In this document: positions 55,862-64,000 of the stretch, one piece after another | Position numbering within the stretch: position 1 is the first letter of the stretch | Layout of the letters: every line of letters starts with the position of its first letter | NCBI GenBank assembly: GCA_946811695.1 | Contig: OX328128.1 | Span: 81,904,243 to 81,968,242 of the forward strand | Direction: 5' to 3' | From: Gonocerus acuteangulatus | Lineage: Eukaryota > Arthropoda > Insecta > Hemiptera > Coreidae | Length of the DNA: 64,000 bases | Position numbers and translations under genes: made by a program | The notes under the pieces: model-generated | Told to the model about the DNA's origin: nothing | Databases searched by the model: none | The model's input: the letters and a program-made list of their open reading frames with translations, nothing else

Positions 55862-56640
55862 CGAAGTACAAGACTTTTTTTTAATTATATACATTTGAAA
55901 GGCACTAAAATACTATTTTTCCACATAGTCGCCATGTAAATTAAGACTTTTCTCACAGCAGTGAACCAGTCTTGAAATACTAGTGTCATAGAATTCTGCC
56001 CAGATGGATGTGGAAACACCTCCAACTTGATAACATCCAGGACTTATCGAGTTCGATTGGCTCTATTTAGGCGGGCGTTGTCGTAAAGAAGCAACATTTT
56101 TGAGCTCAACTTTCCTCTGCGCTTGTTTTGAATTGATCTTCTTAACTTTTCCTAGGCTTCACAATGCCTTGCAGAGTTTATTTTCGAGTCACGTTCTAAA
56201 AAATCAACAAAAAGGACTCTTTTCCTGTCTAAAAAAACAGTCGCTATGATCTTCCTTGCAAATAACGTTTGCATGCATTTGCTTGGTTTTTAGGAGAATT
56301 TGTGGGCCCCTATTTTAAAGACTACAATTTGGTTTCTCCTATAACAATTTGATCGAGTAGTGAATCACCGGCGGTTTTCTTTAATTTTCTCATCGACTTT
56401 AGTGGCAATTTCATCGGTCACAATATTTGTCCTTCCACTAATGCCCCATTGGCTCTCCACCTTTAGTGATCACATCGTGCCCATAAACTTCACAGATTTG
56501 ACGATTAATATCAATTGTTTTACTGTTCTTAGCCAACAAAAACCTTGTCACCAATCGCACTTCACAGGTCGCGGGATTTTCAATGGCGACACACGATTTA
56601 AACTAGTATTGTAAGGGTTTGAGCAGCAATGATAACCTCT
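55774..56640 (-). pseudogene. mariner transposon, frameshifted
   Basis: The left terminal repeat is TACGAGAGCCATCCAGAAAG. Minus-strand frames give, from the right, IENPATCEVRLVTRFLLAKN then INRQICEVYG (N-terminal helix-turn-helix region), KVDEKIKENRR, LLLYDNARLNRANRTR (family H-D-N-A-R-x-H, the second catalytic Asp region) and a C-terminal LNLHGDYVEK. At least three frame changes and several stops. The family is mellifera/irritans-like by wording. A 46-bp A-run at 55814 expanded within the left end. Confidence 0.75.
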
Positions 56641-57117
56641 CACTAGCACTTCTGGACAGCCAATAAAAGGACGAACGATCTGACACCAAGCTGGCCGTGA
56701 TATCCCAGGCCCTAGTGGCTAGAGCACATAAAAATTTAGGCGTTTACTTGGGATATATTTGCCACGCACGTATTTACTTGCAGGTTTTTGAGACTGCACG
56801 AGTATTTACTTCTCTCCAGGCAAACCTCCATGGTGAATCACTCAAGTCCTTGTAATGATGTTACTGGGGTATGGTGAGGTGAGACAGTTTACACCATACA
56901 AAGTGCTTAAAACTTCAAAATTATTAGTTTTGTTTTTCCAACTGGTTTTTGTTTCTGTTTACTTATTGTTTTAATTGGTTATTGTTTTTTTTAATTGCAT
57001 GTAATAGTAAAATTAGTATTTTAGTAAAATAAGGTAAGAAAAAAAAAATGGTAATAGTGTTTTCCCATGGCGAACTGTGAGAAGATGGGGGAAGTCATTT
57101 CCGTTTAGGATACTTTC
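56641..57117. other. Unassigned sequence
   Basis: No feature recognised. Confidence 0.35.
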
Positions 57118-57241
57118 AGTTTCCTGTGGTCTAGTGGCTAGCACCTTAGATTCATAAGCGGGAGATGGTGGGTTCGATCCCCACCGGCAACAGGAATTTT
57201 CTCATCTCAGGCTAATGGCCCAGATTTGTCGATGCACCGTT

Positions 57242-57246
<5 letters not shown>
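57118..57246 (+). mobile_element. tRNA-derived SINE with internal deletion
   Basis: CCTGTGGTCTAGTGGCTAGC (A box), GGTGGGTTCGATCCCCACCG (B box), GGCAACAGGAATTTTCTC, then directly GGCTAATGGCCCAGATTTG and TCGATGCACCG. About 60 bp of the body are missing. ACTTTCAGTTTCCTGT at the start and ACTATCAGTTTCCTGT after the TA tract (57247-57297) may be the target duplication. Confidence 0.75.

Positions 57247-57297
<51 letters not shown>
57247..57297. repeat. TA microsatellite replacing the SINE A-tail
   Basis: About 25 TA units directly after the SINE tail. Confidence 0.95.
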
Positions 57298-57300
<3 letters not shown>

Positions 57301-57724
57301 ACTATCAGTTTCCTGTTGTGGCGCCTTAAAGCTTCCTTCTCTTTGGGATGAATGAATGATCAAAAACGACCAATAACTGCTTCTGCTCATTTGCTAATGA
57401 CACTATGGATATGAACGGAATTGCGCGAATATGACGAAGTTCCTCGGAATAGGACTGTTTGTGTAACACATAGATGTAGATCAAGATGCTTTATTTTTGA
57501 AATTCTTGAAAAGGATCCTTTCACCCTTCTATGGCAATGCAGAAGTTTAAAGAGGATTAGTAGAGAATGCCTAGTAGAAAATTTACATGAACATTATTTG
57601 ATACCTGAAGGTTGTGTATATTCCTCTGTGATGGCAGCTGGTGACAGAAGTAAATAACTATAGGAATGATTTCTTTAGATGCAGACAAACGTTTTAAGCC
57701 ATTAAAGTGCTCCGAAAGAAAAAG

Positions 57725-58760
57725 TCCGACTCGCAGGAACTGCGTCATCTTAGCACGTTTCCGTTCTTATTCCTAGTGTCATTTGGAAAGCTTAGAATAG
57801 AAATAAACATTTTTTTGTTGTTGAAATTTGGTAAAAATTGTGAACACCCACTCGAACATGTTGGAATAATAGCGATATTAAGGACACAGGAATACGACAG
57901 CAGCCAAATTACACAGGAGCAGAAATTACACATGTTTAATATTGTCAAATGTCAGGCCCGTCATTTTAGAAATGTTGGACCCCCCCCCCAACATCTCCTG
58001 ACACATAGAAACGGTACCATAATGCTTATTATGGAGAATACAGCTAAAGTAAATTTTGGAATCTCCTTTTTGCAGAATTCGTTAATGTTATCAAAAAAAG
58101 TGTAGACAGGTTTTGTAGATTATTGCAGGATCTAAAATTTGTCATAAATATTTGTGTCATAAAACTAATCGCTTCGCTGAAAAATCCAAATAACCTTTTT
58201 TGCGAACTTTGACCTTGAATAAAATTGTTTGCAATCATAGAATCTTTTTATAGGTTCCTTGACGAACGAAAGCGAGTGAAACCATTTTTAAGGCGATATA
58301 TTTAACCATTTTCGAGAAAAGTAGAAAAATAGTTGTTGAATAAAGTTTTTGATTTGGGTACTTAGAATCATGGGATTCAGTTCAAATATTTTCCGCGTGT
58401 TTGAAATTTATCCAAGCAAAGATTTTTATATTCTGTTTGCGTTTTTAGTTAAGGGAGGATTTTAAAAAATATTTTATTAACAGACATGAAACGTTTTTGG
58501 CACTTCGTTTATTCTCCTTAATATCTCGAAAACGGTTGGGAAATCGTGGTAAGCGGGAGGTAACTATTCGAAAGCTTACTAAATTATCTACAAAAAAAGT
58601 TCTAAAGCAATTTTATTTGGGATGGTGTCATTTCGAGAAATAAGTCCTTAAAACTTTGAAGTGGTTTCGTTTATTTAAAAGGTTCTTTTTGTCTGTTTTC
58701 ATTTTTAGTTATGTTTGTAATTGCTTATAGTAGGAAAATGCATTTCTCAACATAACAGGA
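57725..58760. mobile_element. Family B element, rearranged
   Basis: 5' end TCCGACTCGCAGGAACTGC and TTAGCACGTTTCC on the plus strand (57725), but the core units downstream (58315-58760) are in the opposite orientation, with ATATCTCGAAAACGGTTGGG and AAACTTTGAAGTGG words. Either two copies abut head-on or the core was inverted. The 3' hairpin is not seen. Confidence 0.5.
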
Positions 58761-59507
58761 CAAGTAAAATTAGAAAAAAAGTTTTTTTTGTTATAAATAA
58801 AGCTTCCCCAGTGGGATTTGAAGACGCCGTGTGAATACTTTTATCTCTGTTTACCTCAGTTCTTAATTGGTCGTTTTTTTTCTCTGTTTACCTTAGTTTT
58901 TAATAGGTTGATATTAGTTTGAAGACATTTTTAACTTGAAGCATAGATGCGCGCATGTCCAATGCCCTCCTTGGCTTAACTGCCTCCGGGATTGATGATT
59001 CAATTGACCCCTTATGACTTTATTGTAATTATTAGTAAGTGAAAAATGAATAGAATATTATTTTATTATTAATGAAGTTGGGAATTATAAAGTATGAGTA
59101 CCTATATGAAACTATTACAATGGGAATTTTATAATTTTATTAAAAAATGTAAACATTATTAAATAATTTGTCGCAAGTCGAAAAGAAAGTTTGGATACCT
59201 AAATAAAAAAAAAAAAAATCGGAGTTTTCCAAAATGTATTTACCACAACGGTTCCAAATATTTGGCATTTAATTTTAAAAGGATGATTCATTTTTTTAAC
59301 CTTTTCAATTTTTTAAGTAGACTGGTTCAATTGCCCCGAGGCTCAATGACACCCCTCTCCCCTAATCTCTGAACTATTCTCTGATGCTGCGAAGAAAAAA
59401 ATAAGACTCCAAAAAATGATTGCTTTGAAGGCATTCATTATTTACATATATTTTTATTGTTCCTAATTCATATTAAAAAATAAAATTTGTTGTTCTTTAT
59501 TTATATT
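58761..59507. other. Unassigned AT-rich sequence
   Basis: No feature recognised. Confidence 0.4.
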
Positions 59508-59603
59508 CGGAGGCCCAGTGGTCGTGATCGTTAAGGCGTGAGCATTTAACACTCCATGCCAAAGGTCGTGGGTTCTATTACCACTATGGGGTGGTGGCTT
59601 TTC
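59508..59603 (+). mobile_element. Head of a second tRNA-like SINE type
   Basis: GGCCCAGTGGTCGTGATCG (A-box-like) and GTCGTGGGTTCTATTACC (B-box-like, degenerate) spaced as in tRNA. Sequence differs from the other SINE heads. It stops where the reverse SINE begins. Confidence 0.5.
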
Positions 59604-59772
59604 TTTTTACACCGCATCGACGTCGAGGGCATTATCGCCGACATCCCGGGTGCAGCGAGGAATTCTCCCAACGAGCCGTGGGGTGAGAAAATTCCTGCCG
59701 TCGGTGGGGACCGAACCCACCATCTCCCGCTTATGAATCTAAGGCGCTAGCCACTAGACCACGGGAAACTCC
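59604..59772 (-). mobile_element. tRNA-derived SINE, reverse
   Basis: Read in reverse: TTTCCCGTGGTCTAGTGGC, GGTTCGGTCCCCACCG, CGGCAGGAATTTTCTCACCC, GCTGCACCCGGGATGTCGGC and the tail GATAATGCCCTCGACGTCG then ATGCGGTG. The tail hairpin is degraded. It abuts the 59508 head, suggesting insertion into its body. Confidence 0.75.
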
Positions 59773-61481
59773 TTCAATTTTATTATCTTAATATCAAAGC
59801 TTATTTAAAAAAAAATTGTATTCATTAATAATTTATTGCAATTAGTTCAATTTAGAATATTTGTCTAAAAATAAATGACATTGTACAAAAATATTTTAGG
59901 TGGCTGGCAGCTTAAATAAATATTATCAGCAATTTTCCTATTTATAAATGTTAAACTATGAAAGTGGTTGGGAATTTTAAACAAATGTGTTAGAGGTACT
60001 GGAGTAACATTTCATTGCTTCTAAAAATTTCATCTCCGGTTAGGAAGAGGCACACACGGCCAAGCCAAGGCCTTAAAAACAAACACATGCAGCACTAAAT
60101 AAACATTCCACTTTTAATGCATCATAGGCGCAACTGATTTACTACTAGCCCTTTGCCAGGACACCCGTGTGCGGACAGAAGTTTTGTTTCAGTTTCAAAC
60201 TGGTTTCAGACGCAACTGGTTCGAAACGGAGTGGCACTGTGTGCGCTGGGCCTTAATTGACTAAATTATGTACATTGACAATAAATATTTATTTCGAAAT
60301 TTTTAATTCTGCTACCATTGTTTAATATTTTTGAGTAGTCGTTCTAGTCATCGGGACTTCACTTTTAAAATTAATTATACTCTTTAACACATCGTCCCTG
60401 CCACGTCAAACTAACGGATATGCAAATAGGAGCAAAATAGGAACGAACATATTTTAACCATTGACGAAATAATATATTCAAAAATGGTCTTATTCTATAC
60501 CTTATTTAAGGAATTAAAGGCTATTCTATAAAGGGGTTAGAGTTGCGACAAGCCGTATAGCCCGCAATACATAGCAAAGTCCAGAATCTAAAACCGAGAT
60601 TTTGCATATTCGATATTTTGACATGGTAGGGACGATATGATGTATATTTTAAACAGGTTTATTAATTGTTTTAAATGTATGTAAAATTGTGAGTTTATCT
60701 AGGCGCACGGTAGTGCGCCAGGCCAAGTTCCGGCCCAAGCATACTGTGTGTATATTACAGGCGGTCTTAGAGCCGATTTTTACCCTCTCATAACTTTCAA
60801 CCAGGTAAAGATAAAGTTATGAAATTTTACACAGGTATTATACTACTAGATGTGAGTAAAACTGGAAATTTTCATAATTCTACATTGAATTGTTTCTGAG
60901 ATATAAGCGATCGAAAATCGGGATTTATAGGACTCACTCACTCCCAATGAATCGTCTTGGTAAGGAGAACCTATATTTGATGTTTTAAAAAACACTTTGA
61001 CGCATCTTAACAAAAACAGTTGTGACTTCTTTCTTAAATGTAGTAAATAAAGTCGTAGGGGTTCACTGCATAATATACTTCAAAGCAGATACTAAGTTTT
61101 TCAAAGTCGAGCCATCTAAATTACAAAGTTTAGGATTACAAACCCAAAATGTATCGTCTTTGTTTCTTATATTTTTCTTGAAGGCCTTCTGCACTTTCCC
61201 TATTGTGATCTTTATCCTCGGGATAAGGTTCCTGTGTTTTACAGTGCAATAGTTTAGTTAAGAGAGCAATCAATTTGTCCTCTAGAGTAATGTCATCTGG
61301 AAGAGCTTCTAACTTTCCTAGTCTAGTGATTAGATGTATGTAGGTTGATAATTGGTATCAAATATCAAGCAGTAAGGAGAACCGTATGCAGAATCCAAAG
61401 ACCCTGGTTTTATAAGAAGTACAAAAGCCTGTAGATATGGGGCAACTAAATTCTATTTAATACTTAGAAAAAAGTAATGAG
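59773..61481. other. Unassigned sequence
   Basis: No clear element or gene. 60700-61000 is somewhat less AT-rich, without ORFs. Confidence 0.35.
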
Positions 61482-62210
61482 ATCCCAAAAAAAAACATAA
61501 ATGTGAAATAGAGGCCAAGTTCCTGCCCCACAAAGAAACACTCCCTTCCTCAAAAATATCCCCTCCTAAAACCCCCCAAAACGCCTTACCATTCTACACT
61601 CCAAAAAAGTAGTAGGAGTTGGTGTATTAATTCAACCAAAAATATTTGCCAATACAAGAGATGATACAAGAAAGAAATGTCCAAGTTCATTACTTGGAAG
61701 ACCTTATAGTTACTTACTAAGAACGTTAAAGACACTTCAACTGACCTTTAAAAACAACATTAAAAATACTTATATCCAGTTACTAAAATATCACTTTCCT
61801 CAACCAGGTATATTCTTTTTTTGTGTTTTTGTGCCGAAATTATCTTTAGAGAAAAACTAAACATTACCAAGTTTAAGATTATACCTGGTTGAGGAAAGTG
61901 ATATTTTAGTAACTGGATATAAGTATTTTTATTGTTGTTTTTAAAGGTCAGTTGAAGTGTCTTTACTGTTCTTAGTAAGTAACTATGAGGTCTTCCAAGT
62001 AATGAACTTGGACATTTCTTTCTTGTATCATCTCTTGTATTGGCAAATATTTTTGGTTGAATTAATACACCAACTCATACTACTTTTTTGGAGTGTAGAA
62101 TGGTAAGGCGTTTTTGGGGGTTTTAGGAGGGGATATTTTTGAGGAAGGGAGTGCTTCTTTGTGGGGCAGGAACTTGGCCTCTATTTCACATTTATGTTTT
62201 TTTTTGGGAT
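61482..62210. repeat. Giant hairpin with 331-bp arms
   Basis: 61482-61812 and 61880-62210 are inverted copies of equal length with only about six mismatches by eye (near 98 percent identity) and a 67-nt loop. Landmarks: GAGGCCAAGTTCCTGCCCC, TAATTCAACCAAAAATATTT, GACACTTCAACTGACC and CACTTTCCTCAACCAGGTA. No ORF. Any transcript would fold into long double-stranded RNA. It lies just inside the right end of the 8.97-kb element and may be part of it. Confidence 0.9.
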
Positions 62211-62388
62211 AGATATCACAGTAATCCTTTTAAGTTACAAATAATTTTAAGCTAAAGCATAAGGCTTTCTCTTTTTAAGTGAAATCATTTTCTTTTTAAT
62301 GGGCACGAAATTTGCATTTCAAGTCACGAAAATGTCACGAAAAAGTCACGAAATTGACTTTCTCGAAAGTAGTAGACACCCTGTTATA

Positions 62389-64000
62389 ACAAGTTGTCTC
62401 TAGGCCACCGCCGCTTGAGCCTTCTATGAGGATTTTGTGGACTATGGAAGGAGGATAGAGAGTTTATCAAAGAATTTGGATGGCCAGGGAGATTGGAATG
62501 AAACTTCTGATAGACTGATTTGGCCAGGGATTGGATAAAGGGGATATTGAAATCATTATGGAGGGTTAGGTTCGAGACGTAGTAAGGAGCATTGGATATT
62601 TTTCGACTGATTTTGGACTGCATTGTTTGTATTCTGTAGGAATTGGAAGGTTTAGTGGAACCCCATAGTTCTAGTCCATAAGTCCATATTGGTCGGAATA
62701 TGGTATTGTATATAAGTCGTTTGTTTGTCAATGAAAGTTTCGAGCGTTTGTCCAGTAAGCGTGATAAAAGTCTAAAACGTCTGTTTACTTCCTGTCTTAT
62801 CTGTCTTATGTGTGGCTTCCAAGTTAAACCTTTGTCTAGTATCAGTCCTAAGTATCTTACTTGCGATTTCTGTGGAATTTGAATGTTTTGGAGGGTTATT
62901 GGTGGCAGCTTGATTTACGAAGTGTGAATGTTGCATGGCTAGATTTTTCTGTATTTACTTTGATTTTCCATTTAGGTTGCCATGGTTGAAGTAGGTACAG
63001 GTGCTCTTGAAGGGAATTGGAAGCAAGAATTGGGTTTTGGTTAACAGTGAGAATAGCGGTGTCGTCAGCAAACATGTGAATGGATGTTTGGAGATGGGAA
63101 GGGATATCAGCCGTATAAGCCAGGAACAATACGGGACTGAGAATTCCACCTTGTGGGACACCGGCACGTTGGGGGAAGATTGGAGATAATGAGGTACCAT
63201 AGGATGTCTGGAAAAAACGGTCATAGAGGTAGGATTTTATTAGTAGGTAATATGTTGAAGGTAAGGTTTCTTTGAGTTTAAACAGCAAGCCCTGGTGCCA
63301 CACGCGATCGAAAGCCTGATCTACGTCAAGAAAAACGCCAGAGCAATGCTGTTTATTCTCAAAGGATGAGGATATGCTGTCAACGTTACGGTGGCATTTG
63401 TGAATAGTGGAGTGGGAGTGGCAAAACATAAACTGGGAAGATGGGATAATGGGATCCAGGAGTGGATAAAGGCGTTTGAGAAGGAGTTTTTCAAGGATTT
63501 TACCCATTATTGGAAGGAGGGATATAGGACGATAGGACGAAGGTTGATGAATAGGTTTACCAGGCTTTGGGATCATCCGGATAACTGAAAATTTCCAGAG
63601 GATAGGGAAATATGTCGTTCTGAGTACAGCATTATATATGTAAGTTAGGAAGAGGATGGCTTTTTTTGGGAGTTTATTAAGGATTTTCGAAGTGATGAGG
63701 TCATATCCAGGGGCTTTTTTTGGAGGAAGATGTTGGATTGCAAACAGGATTTCTTTAGGATTAAAGGCTTTTGGTGAGAGTGATAGTAGAAGAGGAGTGT
63801 CCAGTTGACTAAAGACAAGGAGTGTATGGTCAGGATCATTGATATCAAGGTGAGGAGTAAAGACTTGGGTGAGGTGTAGGCCAAAGGTATGGGATATTTC
63901 TTCATCAGTTTTCGCCCAGGAACCATCTTCTCGACGAAGGGGATGACGGGAAGATTTATAGGACAGAATGTTTCTCGTAGCTTGCCAGAGTGTTTTATCA
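62389..64000 (-). pseudogene. Jockey-clade LINE ORF2 (RT), nearly intact, partial at window edge
   Basis: The minus-strand frame is open from the window edge to about 62896: HPLRREDGSWAKTDEEIS, KAPGYDLITSKILNKLPKK (RT block 1), PKPGKPIHQPSSYRPISLL (block 2), FLDVDQAFDRVWHQGL (block A, catalytic D), GVPQGGILSPVLF (block B) and HMFADDTAILT (block C, F-A-D-D intact). One frameshift near 62905 separates it from ITLQNIQIPQKSQVRYLGL, TNKRLIYNTIFRPIWTYGLE, LWGS and the C-terminal RRLKRRWPRDNLL. The endonuclease lies beyond the window. Continues into its 3' UTR at 53246-53411 across the 8.97-kb insertion. Confidence 0.85.

Larger units (their letters stand above)
53417..62383. mobile_element. 8,967-bp TIR element inserted into the Jockey LINE
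   Basis: Left end CAGGGTGTCTACT at 53417, right end AGTAGACACCCTG ending at 62383 (13-bp exact TIR), flanked by TTATA on both sides (53412-53416, 62384-62388). Removing it joins the Jockey 3' UTR and ORF as in the copy at 3925-4385, confirming an insertion. Both ends carry GTCACGAAA(A)n motifs in the same orientation. Inside there is no recognisable transposase; it holds family B, Penelope-like, mariner and SINE copies and a 331-bp-arm hairpin. hAT-like by its 5'-CAGGG end, but a 5-bp duplication is unusual for hAT, so the superfamily is left open. Confidence 0.75.

Noticed and set aside
60047..60255. A second MITE related to 50277-50633
   Set aside because: AACTGGTTTCAGACGCAACTGG and GTGTGCGCTGGGCC look similar to that element, but the left end could not be matched convincingly.

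Overview
The window looks like AT-rich, repeat-saturated intergenic or intronic DNA of a metazoan, most likely an arthropod. The reasons are spliced candidate exons, Jockey/RTE/R2-like LINEs, Copia, mariner, Penelope-like and Helentron-type elements, tRNA- and 5S-derived SINEs, and many long TA microsatellites. I cannot name the species. No prokaryotic feature is present.

Host coding signal is sparse. Three candidate internal exons lie on the minus strand (49196-49259, 32264-32437, 17140-17271). Each has AG and GT borders. Their phases are compatible (the two intervening introns are both phase 1), so they could belong to one large gene whose introns hold everything else. I do not recognise the protein.

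Layout. 0-9 kb: minisatellite, RTE LINE ends, palindromic Penelope-like fragments, the first Helentron-like element (family A), a Jockey 3' end, a 5S-derived SINE with a perfect 14-bp target duplication, and a 1.39-kb TIR element. 9-15 kb: a Copia element split into two oppositely oriented halves, another family A copy, and a long-TIR element. 15-22 kb: the 17.1-kb exon and an 88-bp tandem array. 22-28 kb: three more family A copies plus a 3'-end fragment, one copy carrying a Penelope-like insertion in its TA tract, and two tandem perfect 27-bp hairpins. 28-32.5 kb: 168-bp and about 183-bp tandem arrays, a LINE tail and the second exon. 33-35 kb: two TIR/MITE elements. 36.8-40.6 kb: a decayed R2-like LINE with a 69-bp repeat array upstream and an unusual N-terminal domain resembling kinesin-13. 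41.6-45.7 kb: family A and B Helentron-like elements and a tRNA SINE. 46-47.7 kb: a homogeneous 52-bp satellite of about 32 units. 49-53 kb: the small exon, a MITE and a SINE. 53.2-64 kb: a Jockey LINE on the minus strand split by an 8,967-bp TIR element flanked by TTATA duplications. That element is itself full of nested repeats, including a near-perfect 331-bp-arm hairpin.

The most notable themes are: (i) seven intact and two degenerate hammerhead-ribozyme cores in Penelope-like debris; (ii) two Helentron-like families whose 5' subterminal repeats and 3' hairpins have changed together; (iii) one hairpin-forming 3' tail shared by 5S-derived and tRNA-derived SINEs; (iv) the R2-like element with a kinesin-13-like N-terminus. 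All coordinates come from reading the sequence by eye; no searches or folding programs were run.
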